64,000 nt of DNA. It comes from Listeria monocytogenes. Lineage in GTDB: Bacteria; Bacillota; Bacilli; Lactobacillales; Listeriaceae. Where the stretch lies: the NCBI RefSeq assembly GCF_041765605.1, contig NZ_CP168900.1, positions 636,001-700,000 on the forward strand, written 5' to 3'. Shown in pieces: positions 37,707 through 46,699 of the stretch (positions are counted from its first letter, which is position 1; each line of letters starts with the position of its first letter). The notes under the pieces were generated by a model that was not told where the DNA came from, ran no database searches, and saw only the letters and a list, made by a program, of their open reading frames with translations. The translations under genes and the position numbers were made by a program.

Positions 37707-38009
37707 AGTTCTCCTCCTTCATTATCTCTACTATTATATGTACCCGAGAAAACTAGTTTCAATTATATCAAAGGAAACGAGATTTGTTCATTCATAAAGG
37801 TATAATTTTAACACCATCTTATCCTTGTTCGAAGATTGATTGTGGCGAAAACGTCACAACTTCCTCTTTTATATAGGCAGTTTTGTCTGATTGGCTTGTT
37901 CCAGGAAGCCGTTTTAGCGAGTATGATACGTTTAAGATAATTATTCAAGTAGAACAAATAAGGTCTATTTTGAGTAATTTCAATAATTAGTAGTAAAAGG
38001 AGAATTATC
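37707..38009. other. Intergenic region, divergent promoters
   Basis: No gene. Toward the minus strand TTGAAA/TATAAT (18-base spacer) can drive the DUF6044 gene. A Crp-like dyad, TTGTGGCG and CGTCACAA, lies at 37840-37859 around AAAA. A GGCTT/AAGCC hairpin is near 37896. The RBS AAAGGAG for the Cna_B protein is at the right end. Confidence 0.55.
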
Positions 38010-41000
38010 ATGCTAAAACACAACTGGCAAAAAGTGTTCGTTGTAATGGTTGCGGTTGCGCTTGTTTTTCAACTGGTTCCATGGTCTAATATCTTCGCCG
38101 GAGCAGAAGGAAATCAAACAAAAACAACTCAACCAGATAATCAAAAAGTAGCGGATGAAAACAAAACAACCGTAATACCTGACAATAAAGAGACAACTAA
38201 AAAGCTAGTTAATGGAAAGCAATTACTAAAAGGTTCCGTTGATTGGAATTTTACAAATAAAGTAACAGACGCAAACGGGAATACGAAAGAAACTTATGCA
38301 CCAGGAGACTCACTCAAGTTTTCATTAAGTTTGGCAATTCCATCCTATTCAGAAGCAGTCTTGGATGAAACTTATACATTTTGGATACAAAAAGACTTCT
38401 TCCAAGGAGACAAAGTGACATTTGTTAATCCTGCAATTGATGGATTAACGCCGAGACAAAATGTTTTTACAGATGATTCCATGAAAAACTCGATTGGCAC
38501 AAAAACTATTAATGGTGTCCAGTATATTGGTTACACACTCAAATTTAATCAGAGCCCAGAAGCATTGGCAAAATATGAAGATGAGCCGCTTACTAACGCT
38601 AAATTTGATATGTTTGCAACCATAAGTACGACTATTACAACAAAAGAAGACTATCAAGCCATTGTAATTGAAGATGATAAAGATGTAGATATTAGCAAAA
38701 TTGAGGTCCCTGTAACACCCCCAACTCCAGATACAGATAATGGCGTACTCACTGCTTCTAAAGTAATCGATTCTGCTTGGCGGTTAGATAAAGACACTGG
38801 AAAATATATTAAAGTCGCTACATCGTCCACAAATTACACACCTGAAAAAGATGATCTAGTTTTCTATTATGTTTATGCCACAAACAATTCAGGGGAAAAT
38901 ACCGTTTTAGAAAAAATGGTAGATGAATTACCAGCTGGTTTTTCCATTATTACGGAAGGTTCACCAGAATGGCAGGCTTTATCAACCGCATCTGGCTCTT
39001 CGCTTCAACGCGGTTGGATTGCTTCAGCAGACCAAACAAACCTTGCCCCTGGCGCAACTAGATACGAATTACCATTTTCCCCAGCTCAGACTATCTCCAA
39101 AAATGGCGGAGGTATTTATAGAACAATTGCAGCAAAAGTAACAGATCCAACGAAAGATTTGACTAACGTTACTAAAAGCCCAACTAAAGGCGGCGAAGGT
39201 AAATCTGGTTCTGTAACGCCAAGTGGGAAAGATGTTTATGACATGGCAATTACGACAAAAATTAGCTCCACTTACGATAAAAACAATAAATATATTGGTG
39301 CTGTTAGTAGCACAACTACGCCCGTTTCTATATCAGAAGGAAGCACAGTTGGCGTGACTTACACCGCGATTAACCAAGGGAATTATACAAAAGATGTTGT
39401 CGTTTATGCCTATGTACCAGCAGGTTATGAACTAAATAATGATACATCTGATTTCAAAAATACGAATGATAAATGGAAATACGAAACAACCGTGCCTAGT
39501 GGTGGCGGTGTGTGGAGTGATATCAAAGTTTACTCCATTACACTTTCTGGAGGCATGGCATCAGGTGCAACTGCAACTGCGACAATGTATATGAAAGCTA
39601 TCGGTATGCCAGATGATGGGACTTATAGCGCAGTAGACTTTTACATGGCTGGAGAAATCGGTTCATTTTCTAACTTTAATGGTGATTCTACTTTAGACGG
39701 AGCAATTACCGATGTAGATTCGACGCCAGATATGAATCCAGGAAATGATCTGATTAGCAATGTTGATGGTTCTACTGTAAAACCTATTGATGGCTTCCAA
39801 AAAGAAAAACCACATGTTGTAAAAGAAAATGCTAAATCAACAGCGACTTTACAAGATGAAGATGATTTCGATTTTGATTATGTCACATTCATTAAAACAC
39901 CAGAAGTAATTCCATCAGAAGGAAAAGTGTTTGAAAAAACACGTCTATCAGCAGCTGATGCAGAAAAAACAGCGCGCAATATGATAGGTAGCGACATCAT
40001 GGGTTCTGCCTTGAAAGACTATACGCCTCTTGCCGACGATGGTAGAATTACTTCACCAAAAACATATATGGTCTATGAAATGAACATTAACCCATCTGGA
40101 GTAGAAGACACACTAAATTCTTCGTTCACAGATACACTTCCAAAAGGGTTGAAAATGCTTGAATATGATATTGCTGGTTTAAATTCTAGCAATAAACACA
40201 TTTATGGTTTTACAACGAACAAATTTGAAGGTACACCGAAATTCACAAATGCAGACGGACAAGACGTTATTGTTTATCAAAAAGGCTTATATTCCGAGAA
40301 ACAAGTTTGTATTGCCAACTCCACTTTAAATGACGTTGGAGTAAGATATTTCGGGAATAATGCGGATAAAATGGGTGTAACTGGTTCCGTAACAAAAGAT
40401 GCACGTACACTAACCCTTAATTTTGGACAACCGTCAGCAGACCCGATGTATAGTGAAACAAAAGCAGCTTACAAAGTGTACATGATTGTAGTTATTGACC
40501 CAGACGAAATTGACTACAGCAGCATCATGCAAAATAAAGCAACATACACTTACAACGATAAAGTTATTACTTCTTATGAAAATAGCGAAATGTACTGGGA
40601 TGCTGGCGGCGGTACGGCCTATGCGAAAAAATATGTTTTAGACAATAAAACAAATGCATATGTAAGTGGAAGCCAATATAACGTAGCTACTCCTGATGCA
40701 GACGGTAATTTATCAGTTGGCTATAAAATACGAGTAAGAAGTGCGTATGAATTCGATAAATCTTCTATTAATATTGGAGACGTTATTGCTGCAGATAATT
40801 TTAAATCTATCTCTAATGTGGAAGTAAATGGTTATGAGGCAAGTCCAAATACGGGCTTCCAAATTGACGGGGAACTTGAAAATCCCGTACCACTTGCTGC
40901 GGATAAATATGCGGTAGAAGCAAAAGCAACTGCAAATACACTAGATATCACAAATCCGGCTGACATTCCACAAATGCAACTATATAACGTGCTTTTCAAA

Positions 41001-42746
41001 GTAAATTATCAAAAAGTGAAATATGGCGCGAAACTAGTTAACCAAGCAGCCGGGTCAGAAGTTGCAACTGTTGTTCCATTAAACTTAAATCTTCTAAAAC
41101 AAGACGATATAAGCAAAACAGCATTGACAGGCTATGAATTCAAAGCTTATTATGCGGACGAAAACGGAAAAGCAGATTTAACAAAACCGGTCAAAGATAC
41201 AAATAATAACGAAATTGTTATGACAGACTCGTCTGGCGCAGCAAATTTCATCCCGACTGGGTATAAAACAACTTCTAAAAATCAAGAATGGAATGTAGTT
41301 CTTGTTGAAACAAAGACACCAACTGGTTATGAATCAAATGAAAATAAAGAGTATCCAGTTACAGTGAAGAGCGATGCGAATGGTAATTTATCCATTCCAA
41401 CTAGCACAGAAACAGGCCTTGAAATCACCAATGATGATCACGGCGCAGCAACAGCGACTATTGACAACCATGCAGACGTGAAAATGATTGATGTGAATGG
41501 CGCGAAAACTTGGACTGGTGACAAAGAAGCAGATCGTCCAGATTCCATCGAAGTACAACTTTTACAAGACGGTGTAGCATACGGTAGCCCAATTACTGTA
41601 ACAAAAGCAGACAACTGGAAATACGAATTCAAAAATGTTCCAGAAACAAATGCAGATGGAACTAAATACACGTATACAGTTTTAGAAAATACAGTAGCTA
41701 ACTACACAAGTGCTGTCACTGGTCTTGATATTAACAACACATTAATCAAACCAGATGTAAAAATGATTAATCTTGACGGTCAAAAAACGTGGAAAAATGA
41801 TACAGAAAACGATCGTCCCGCATCCATCGAAATTCAATTACAACAAAATGGGCAAGATTACGGTTTCCCAGTAACAGTTACAAAAGATAACGATTGGAAA
41901 TACGAATTTAAAAACCTACCAGAAACAACCAATGATGGAGTGGCTTACAACTACACAATTGTCGAAAAAGCAGTTCCAGGCTATGAAACCAAAGTCGACG
42001 GAATGAACGTCATCAACACGAAAATAGATGCACCAAAAACCACTGTCTCTGGTGAAAAAACATGGAAAAACGACACAGCCAAAGACCGTCCAGACTATAT
42101 CGAAGTACAACTTTTACAAAATGGACAAACTTATGGTGATCCAGTCAAAGTAACGAAAGAGAACGACTGGAAATATAGCTTCAAAGATTTACCTAAAACC
42201 GATGCTAACAACAACGCTTATCGTTACTCTGTTACTGAAAAAGCAGTTCCAGGCTACAAAACAACCACAGATGGAATGAACTTAACCAATACAAAAGTAA
42301 CCGATGAGAAAAATGTAACTACAGCGAGCGGCACAAAGACTTGGGTGGGAGACAATGAAAAAACACGTCCAGACTCCATCGAAGTACAACTTTTACAAAA
42401 CGGTAAAGCATACGGAACACCAATCAAAGTAACAGCAAAAACGAATTGGAAATACAACTTTACCAACCTTCCAGAGAAAGACAAAACAGGTGAAAAATAC
42501 AGCTATACCATATCTGAAAAACAAGTATCTGGCTATAGTGTAAAAGTAAAAGGCATGGACTTAACGAATACAAAAGTAACAAAAACGACACCAAAAGAAA
42601 CACCAAAAAATACACATTCTACCAATAAACCAAGTAAAACGAAAAAATTACCTGGAACTGGTGATACGAATGGTATGTTGCTATTTGCTGGTGGATTAGT
42701 ACTATTATTCTTAGGACTACACCTTAGAAGAAAAAGTACCAAATAA
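38010..42746 (+). CDS. Large LPXTG surface protein with four Cna_B repeats
   Basis: 1578 aa. Signal peptide (1-~32), a Lys/Thr/Asn-rich segment, a large beta-rich body with isopeptide-type and Ig-like folds (~200-1030), a SpaA-like domain ('LNLLKQDDISKTALTGYEFKAYYA', ~1030-1150), then four Cna_B repeats starting near residues 1156, 1248, 1337 and 1434, each with 'KTW.(G/N)D...(R)PDSIEVQLLQ' and 'NWKYEFKNLPET', a spacer, 'LPGTGD', hydrophobic helix and 'RRKSTK'. Cna_B stalks hold adhesins away from the wall. Matches the EGD-e LPXTG protein lmo0627 by recollection. RBS AAAGGAG. Confidence 0.93.
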   Translation: MLKHNWQKVFVVMVAVALVFQLVPWSNIFAGAEGNQTKTTQPDNQKVADENKTTVIPDNKETTKKLVNGKQLLKGSVDWNFTNKVTDANGNTKETYAPGDSLKFSLSLAIPSYSEAVLDETYTFWIQKDFFQGDKVTFVNPAIDGLTPRQNVFTDDSMKNSIGTKTINGVQYIGYTLKFNQSPEALAKYEDEPLTNAKFDMFATISTTITTKEDYQAIVIEDDKDVDISKIEVPVTPPTPDTDNGVLTASKVIDSAWRLDKDTGKYIKVATSSTNYTPEKDDLVFYYVYATNNSGENTVLEKMVDELPAGFSIITEGSPEWQALSTASGSSLQRGWIASADQTNLAPGATRYELPFSPAQTISKNGGGIYRTIAAKVTDPTKDLTNVTKSPTKGGEGKSGSVTPSGKDVYDMAITTKISSTYDKNNKYIGAVSSTTTPVSISEGSTVGVTYTAINQGNYTKDVVVYAYVPAGYELNNDTSDFKNTNDKWKYETTVPSGGGVWSDIKVYSITLSGGMASGATATATMYMKAIGMPDDGTYSAVDFYMAGEIGSFSNFNGDSTLDGAITDVDSTPDMNPGNDLISNVDGSTVKPIDGFQKEKPHVVKENAKSTATLQDEDDFDFDYVTFIKTPEVIPSEGKVFEKTRLSAADAEKTARNMIGSDIMGSALKDYTPLADDGRITSPKTYMVYEMNINPSGVEDTLNSSFTDTLPKGLKMLEYDIAGLNSSNKHIYGFTTNKFEGTPKFTNADGQDVIVYQKGLYSEKQVCIANSTLNDVGVRYFGNNADKMGVTGSVTKDARTLTLNFGQPSADPMYSETKAAYKVYMIVVIDPDEIDYSSIMQNKATYTYNDKVITSYENSEMYWDAGGGTAYAKKYVLDNKTNAYVSGSQYNVATPDADGNLSVGYKIRVRSAYEFDKSSINIGDVIAADNFKSISNVEVNGYEASPNTGFQIDGELENPVPLAADKYAVEAKATANTLDITNPADIPQMQLYNVLFKVNYQKVKYGAKLVNQAAGSEVATVVPLNLNLLKQDDISKTALTGYEFKAYYADENGKADLTKPVKDTNNNEIVMTDSSGAANFIPTGYKTTSKNQEWNVVLVETKTPTGYESNENKEYPVTVKSDANGNLSIPTSTETGLEITNDDHGAATATIDNHADVKMIDVNGAKTWTGDKEADRPDSIEVQLLQDGVAYGSPITVTKADNWKYEFKNVPETNADGTKYTYTVLENTVANYTSAVTGLDINNTLIKPDVKMINLDGQKTWKNDTENDRPASIEIQLQQNGQDYGFPVTVTKDNDWKYEFKNLPETTNDGVAYNYTIVEKAVPGYETKVDGMNVINTKIDAPKTTVSGEKTWKNDTAKDRPDYIEVQLLQNGQTYGDPVKVTKENDWKYSFKDLPKTDANNNAYRYSVTEKAVPGYKTTTDGMNLTNTKVTDEKNVTTASGTKTWVGDNEKTRPDSIEVQLLQNGKAYGTPIKVTAKTNWKYNFTNLPEKDKTGEKYSYTISEKQVSGYSVKVKGMDLTNTKVTKTTPKETPKNTHSTNKPSKTKKLPGTGDTNGMLLFAGGLVLLFLGLHLRRKSTK

Positions 42747-42750
42747 AGAA

Positions 42751-42789
42751 AACAGCCGATCCGAGTAAGCTTGGGTCGGCTGTTCTTTT
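42751..42789 (+). terminator. Terminator after the Cna_B protein gene
   Basis: ACAGCCGATCC pairs with GGGTCGGCTGT around a loop, then TTCTTTT. Confidence 0.8.
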
Positions 42790-42810
42790 GAATAAAGTAA
42801 AATCGGGTAT
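42786..42810 (+). promoter_or_regulatory. Candidate sigma-B promoter of the 91-aa gene and isochorismatase
   Basis: TTTT, 15 bases, GGGTAT (42805-42810): a perfect -10 and a 3/4 -35 for sigma-B, about 30 bases before the start of the 91-aa gene. From memory the EGD-e counterparts lmo0628/lmo0629 are sigma-B dependent. Confidence 0.55.
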
Positions 42811-42841
42811 ACAAATAAAAATGAAATAAGGGGGCTTCATG

Positions 42842-43117
42842 ATGAAAGAAGAGCTACTGCAAGCAATCGAAGTCGGTGAGCCAGTTTTACTTGTAACGGC
42901 AATCGGGTATATTGTAGGAATTGTGGAAACAAAAGGAGAGCTTATTCGCTTAAACGATGTGTATATCAATTGTGTTTCAGCCAGTAGAGTAAACCGTTTC
43001 AGCCGAGGCTTAGCTGTGAACGTCAATCAAGTCATCGGTATGCAACTATTAAGTAAGTCGGAGAAAGACGAAATGATTGGCGGCTGGAAGGCATATGTGG
43101 CGCCTACAGCTGGCTAA
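42842..43117 (+). CDS. Small hypothetical protein, 91 aa
   Basis: ATG 42842 follows GGGGG at seven bases (ATG 42839 is alternative). Soluble, beta-rich ('GEPVLLVTAIGYIVGIVETKGELIRLNDVYIN'), resembling a small OB or SH3-like barrel. No family recognised. Forty-two bases upstream of the isochorismatase gene and probably in its transcript, behind a sigma-B-like promoter. Confidence 0.75.
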   Translation: MKEELLQAIEVGEPVLLVTAIGYIVGIVETKGELIRLNDVYINCVSASRVNRFSRGLAVNVNQVIGMQLLSKSEKDEMIGGWKAYVAPTAG

Positions 43118-43159
43118 GCTATGATATAATATAAACAGCACTTACGGAGGTCTGAACGA

Positions 43160-43687
43160 ATGATATTATTAGTTGTTGATACACAAAAATTAATTATGAC
43201 AAATAATCTTTACAATTTCGATTCACTGGTACCCAATATAGAACGATTAATCACCAACGCTCGGAAAAATAAAATAGAAATAATTTATGTGCGACATGAC
43301 GACGGCCCTGATACAGAACTTACAAATGGAAAAGAAGGCTTCGATATTTACGAAAAATTCCAACCAACTAAAGACGAAAGAATCTTTGATAAAACCGTAA
43401 ATAGCGCTTTTAAAGGAACAGGCTTACTTGCTTATCTCAAAGAAAAAGGAACGAAGAAAATTGTAGTAGCAGGATTGCAAACCGATTTTTGCATTGACGC
43501 CACGGTGAAATGTGGTTTTGAACATGGCTTCCAGATGATTGTTCCCGCCCACGCCAATTCGACGGAAGAAAACCACTTTATGTCGGGGGAGAATAGTTAC
43601 AAGTATTATAATGAATGGATGTGGCCTGATCGTTACGCGACCTGCATATCTATAGAAGAAACAATTAATGAAATGGAAAATAACTAA
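43160..43687 (+). CDS. Isochorismatase family cysteine hydrolase
   Basis: 175 aa. 'ILLVVDTQ' (catalytic Asp), a lysine after 'RIFDKTVNSAFKG' and 'VVAGLQTDFCIDATVKCGFEHGF' (catalytic Cys in TDFC) give the family triad. Members cleave amides such as nicotinamide or N-carbamoyl compounds; the substrate is not set by sequence. RBS ACGGAGG. Confidence 0.92.
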   Translation: MILLVVDTQKLIMTNNLYNFDSLVPNIERLITNARKNKIEIIYVRHDDGPDTELTNGKEGFDIYEKFQPTKDERIFDKTVNSAFKGTGLLAYLKEKGTKKIVVAGLQTDFCIDATVKCGFEHGFQMIVPAHANSTEENHFMSGENSYKYYNEWMWPDRYATCISIEETINEMENN

Positions 43688-43728
43688 GAGAGTCTAAGCA
43701 TTACGCTTAGGCTCTTCCTACTTTTTTG
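43688..43728 (+). terminator. Terminator after isochorismatase-like gene
   Basis: GAGTCTAAGC pairs with GCTTAGGCTC around ATTAC, with a pyrimidine-rich tail. Confidence 0.75.
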
Positions 43729-43773
43729 ATTTAATGGTAGAGTAAAAGGAGTGAATTTTTGCAGGAGGAAATG

Positions 43774-44478
43774 ATGATTAACTTAATTTTTGATATTGAC
43801 GATACAGTTTATGACCAACTAAAACCATTTGAAAATGCATTTAAAGCTACTTTTGGCAAAGCGGACCACCTGAAAATCGAAAATTTATATATTAAAAGTC
43901 GATTTTATAGCGATGAAGTGTATCACCGCGTTGTCCGAGGCGAAATGCCGAAAGCAGAAATGCACGTTTACCGGATTACGCAGGCGCTCAATGATTTTGA
44001 TTATCAAATTACCAAAAAAGAAGCAGAAGCCTTTCAACACGCCTACGAACAAAACCAACGCAAAATCGAACTTACGTCAGGAATTAAAGAAATTCTCACA
44101 TGGGCGAAAAAGAATCATATAACTATGGGAATCATTACGAACGGACCAAAAGAGCATCAACAACATAAAATAAATGATTTACAAATAAACGAATGGATTC
44201 CAGCTGAGCATACTTTTATTTCTGGTGGAGTAGGTATCGAAAAACCAGACAAAAAAATATTTGAGCTAGTAGAAAAGCAAATTGGAATTAATAGTGCAGA
44301 AACCTATTATATTGGTGATTCTTTTGAAAATGATGTTATCGGATCAAAAAGTGCTGGCTGGCATTCGATTTGGTTGAATAGACGGGATCATTTGGAGCCA
44401 AAAGATGCAGCCTACCACCCGGATTATTGCGTTGAAAATGAGCAAGAATTATTTACGCTTTTACAGAAAATATTTTAA
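43774..44478 (+). CDS. HAD-superfamily phosphatase (YjjG-like)
   Basis: 234 aa. Motif I 'FDIDDTVYD', motif II 'IITNG', motif III K in 'GIEKPDKKIF' and motif IV 'YIGDSFENDVIGS', with an alpha-helical cap (~15-90). This is the layout of YjjG-type nucleotidases, which dephosphorylate (modified) pyrimidine nucleotides. Start ATG 43774 chosen from AGGAGG spacing; ATG 43771 is possible. Monocistronic. Confidence 0.9.
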   Translation: MINLIFDIDDTVYDQLKPFENAFKATFGKADHLKIENLYIKSRFYSDEVYHRVVRGEMPKAEMHVYRITQALNDFDYQITKKEAEAFQHAYEQNQRKIELTSGIKEILTWAKKNHITMGIITNGPKEHQQHKINDLQINEWIPAEHTFISGGVGIEKPDKKIFELVEKQIGINSAETYYIGDSFENDVIGSKSAGWHSIWLNRRDHLEPKDAAYHPDYCVENEQELFTLLQKIF

Positions 44479-44484
44479 TTTTTT

Positions 44485-44519
44485 AAGACCTTTTTCCATT
44501 TTTGGGAGAAGGTTTTTTA
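44485..44519 (+). terminator. Terminator after HAD gene
   Basis: AAGACCTTTTTCC pairs imperfectly with GGGAGAAGGTTTT around TTTTT, ending in T6. Confidence 0.7.
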
Positions 44520-44526
44520 GTTATGG

Positions 44527-44555
44527 ATTGACAAATATGTATAACAAAGATATTA
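44527..44555 (+). promoter_or_regulatory. Promoter of the Rrf2-methyltransferase operon
   Basis: TTGACA followed after 17 bases by TATTAT, about 40 bases before the Rrf2 start. Confidence 0.7.
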
Positions 44556-44591
44556 TAGAGTCATTAAGTCTTTAATTAAGAAGGTGAAAGT

Positions 44592-45008
44592 ATGAAATTT
44601 TCCAAAGCAACCAATTATGCACTACATACGATGGTTTATTTAGCTAATTTATCACCAGAAAAGTCTGTCGGTGTGAAAGAACTTGCGACCAGGCAAAATG
44701 TGTCGCCAACTTATCTATCTAAAGTGTTGACGATGCTAGTGAAAGCTGGCTTTATTGAGTCAGTAACGGGCGTTAATGGTGGGTATAAGTTAGCGGAACC
44801 AGCGAGTAGTATTAGTTTTCTTGATGTCATTCAAGCGATTGAAGGGAAGGGCGCCTTTTTCCATTGTGACCCTAAAAACCATAGCGAAAGCCAGCCGCAC
44901 TGCTTGATTGGCGAAGTGATGAATAAGGCAGAGCAACAAATGGAAGATTATTTAAGCAAACAAACAGTAGGTAGTATTGTCGTAGAAATTGAAAAACATC
45001 AACATTAA
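44592..45008 (+). CDS. Rrf2 family transcriptional regulator
   Basis: 138 aa. 'KFSKATNYALHTMVYLA', winged helix 'VGVKELATRQNVSPTYLSKVLTMLVKAGFIESVTGVNGGYKLAEPASSISFLDVI'. Only two cysteines occur in the sensor loop ('FHCDPKNHSESQPHCLIG') with a His-rich context, unlike the three-cysteine IscR/NsrR cluster, so it may sense electrophiles, a metal or thiol redox (inference). RBS AAGGTG. Fourteen bases upstream of the methyltransferase gene. Confidence 0.92.
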   Translation: MKFSKATNYALHTMVYLANLSPEKSVGVKELATRQNVSPTYLSKVLTMLVKAGFIESVTGVNGGYKLAEPASSISFLDVIQAIEGKGAFFHCDPKNHSESQPHCLIGEVMNKAEQQMEDYLSKQTVGSIVVEIEKHQH

Positions 45009-45022
45009 AGGAGTGCTAAAAA

Positions 45023-45616
45023 ATGAAACATCATCATAATCATCACGGGGAAGCTGGTTTTAAACGGAAAGTAGATTATTTAGATCGGCCAGAGCGGAGC
45101 GAAGTGCTGTCGCCAGAGGATTTTTTGCAGGCAATGCCAATCGGAAAAACAGCAAGTATTTTAGATTTAGGAGCGGGAACAGGATTTTTAACGATTCCAG
45201 CTGCAAAATTGGTTGATAATACAGTTTTTGCATTAGATTTAGATGCGAAAATGTTGGAATTAATTGAGTCGAAAGCGAAGGAAGCGGGTTTGGCTAATGT
45301 AGAGACGTTAGAAGCCAGCATGGATGATATTCCACTTGAGGCAAATTCGGTGGATGTTGTGCTCGCATCGCTCGTGTTACATGAAGCAGATTCTCTCGCG
45401 GATGTTTTGCGTGAAGTGAGTAGAGTTGTGAAAACTGGCGGCTACTTTGCTAGTTTGGAGTTTGATACGAAAGGAACTGATTTGAAAGGCCCACCAATGG
45501 AAATTCAGATTTCTGCGGAGAAATTGAAGGAAGAGCTTGCGGGATTTGGGTTTGAAGTGGTGAAGAATTGGCAGTTGGATGAGGGTATGTATGTGAGTAT
45601 TGCGGTGAAGAAGTAA
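45023..45616 (+). CDS. SAM-dependent methyltransferase, His-rich N-terminus
   Basis: 197 aa class I methyltransferase: motif I 'ILDLGAGTGFLTIP', motif II 'VFALDLDAKMLELI', motif III 'VDVVLASLVLHEADS'. The N-terminus 'MKHHHNHHGEAGFKRK' carries five histidines in eight residues, which could bind a metal. Cotranscribed with the Rrf2 regulator. The substrate is unknown; UbiE-like annotation would be by fold only. RBS AAAGGAG. Confidence 0.88.
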   Translation: MKHHHNHHGEAGFKRKVDYLDRPERSEVLSPEDFLQAMPIGKTASILDLGAGTGFLTIPAAKLVDNTVFALDLDAKMLELIESKAKEAGLANVETLEASMDDIPLEANSVDVVLASLVLHEADSLADVLREVSRVVKTGGYFASLEFDTKGTDLKGPPMEIQISAEKLKEELAGFGFEVVKNWQLDEGMYVSIAVKK

Positions 45617-45641
45617 TACGACGACATTGTATATCGTTTAA

Positions 45642-45674
45642 AAAAAGAGTAGGTGGGTATGCCTGCTCTTTTTT
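45642..45674. terminator. Bidirectional terminator between methyltransferase and NADAR genes
   Basis: AAAGAGTAGG pairs with CCTGCTCTTT (one G-T), with A6 and T6 flanks. Confidence 0.85.
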
Positions 45675-45681
45675 CACTATA

Positions 45682-46470
45682 TTATTTTACTAGATTCCAA
45701 TCACATAAAGATTCGTTTTCCCAAACACGACGGAGTTCATCCCGTAATTCCATTAGTGCCAACCCTAGAAGATTTTGTCCGTGCCGTTTCAGCGGATTAG
45801 GCATATTGGGAGAACCACTAGGATTTGTCTCAACTAAAATGCTATATCCTGTTGAAAGTAAGTAATCTCTTAAAATGCGCTTTTGATTAAATTTGTTCCA
45901 GTTTCCATATAACGCAATAGCATATTTGAATTTATCCCAAATATCTTGGTCAAATGACTGTACTTCTTTATCAAGTGCTTGAATTTGCTCTAGAGAATTT
46001 GTTTCTAAAACTTTTTGCTTCGTAGTCGTATCATTAAATAACTCAGCTTTTTGCTCTATCATAAACTGTTCCATGCAGCAGTATTTTTGAGTGGAAACAG
46101 AGAACTCTTCCATCCAGCAGTGGCTGAAGTAGCAATTCTCAAATAAGTAAAGTTCAGGCTGATTTTCATTTTTCATTTGATTAAAGTTATATTTAGGCAA
46201 GCCAGACTGTTCCCAGATTGGGACACAAAAGTCTCCGTGAGAAATAATTTCGTCGGGATGTTTATCTTCCCACCAGCCATCCCAAGTGATAGGTTCTGGA
46301 AATAGAGTTTGGTATTCTAGTTTTTCTGAGGAAGAAAGAGTTTCCCACCATTCAAAAAATTTAGTTTGATAATCTTCGCCGTATCCCATGCGCCATCCAA
46401 TAGAATAACGTTCAATTTCTGGATAAGCCAACCAGAGAGGCGGCAGGATGTTTTTATTGTGTAATGACAT
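45682..46470 (-). CDS. NADAR (YbiA-like) family protein
   Basis: 262 aa from ATG 46470 (AAAGGA RBS). The first ~100 residues are a Trp-rich extension ('FFEWWETLSSSEKLEYQTLFPEPITWDGWW'). From ~110 the NADAR fold: 'CYFSHCWMEEFSV', 'KYCCMEQFMIEQKAELFND', 'IWDKFKYAIALYGNWNKF' and 'LVETNPSGSPN'. NADAR proteins are N-glycosidases: YbiA-type members act on riboflavin precursors, others remove ADP-ribose from modified guanine. Which applies here is unknown. It is the last gene before the tRNA-Ser junction. Confidence 0.87.
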   Translation of the reverse strand: MSLHNKNILPPLWLAYPEIERYSIGWRMGYGEDYQTKFFEWWETLSSSEKLEYQTLFPEPITWDGWWEDKHPDEIISHGDFCVPIWEQSGLPKYNFNQMKNENQPELYLFENCYFSHCWMEEFSVSTQKYCCMEQFMIEQKAELFNDTTTKQKVLETNSLEQIQALDKEVQSFDQDIWDKFKYAIALYGNWNKFNQKRILRDYLLSTGYSILVETNPSGSPNMPNPLKRHGQNLLGLALMELRDELRRVWENESLCDWNLVK

Positions 46471-46552
46471 AGTAATGTTCCTTTCGTGCAAGGTTTCTTA
46501 TTTCTTTTAGTCTAGCATAAATATAAGGTAGTTTGGAAAAAGTTAACAAAAT

Positions 46553-46604
46553 AAAAAAAGTTACCTCTGATCAATAATTTTTTTGAACAGCAGTAACCTT
46601 TTTT
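46553..46604 (-). terminator. Terminator of the tRNA-Ser gene
   Basis: Minus strand GGTTACTGCTG and CAGAGGTAAC pair across a long AT-rich loop, followed by T7, just downstream of the tRNA 3' end. Confidence 0.65.
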
Positions 46605-46609
46605 GGGAA

Positions 46610-46699
46610 CGGAGAAACGGGGATTCGAACCCCGGCGCGGCATACACCGCCTAACAGATTTCGAGTCTGTCCCCTTCAGCCGGACTTGGGTATTTCTCC
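46610..46699 (-). tRNA. tRNA-Ser, anticodon CGA
   Basis: 90 nt on the minus strand. The acceptor stem GGAGAAA pairs with TTTCTCC; D arm with CCC/GGG; anticodon stem ACAGA/TCTGT with loop CTCGAAA, so anticodon CGA reading UCG; long variable arm (GGCGG/CCGCG region) as in serine tRNAs; T arm CGGGG-TTCGAAT-CCCCG. No CCA encoded. It is intact. A 24-bp copy of nucleotides 4-27 lies at 48862. Confidence 0.97.
46673..46696 (-). repeat. 24-bp direct repeat, copy inside tRNA-Ser
   Basis: Identical to 48862-48885 in the same orientation. It covers the 5' acceptor strand and D arm of the tRNA. Interpreted as one end of an integrated or excised element (inference). Confidence 0.85.

Noticed and set aside
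37800-37820. PrfA box upstream of the Cna_B protein
   Set aside because: TTAACACCATCTTA has too many mismatches to TTAACANNTGTTAA.
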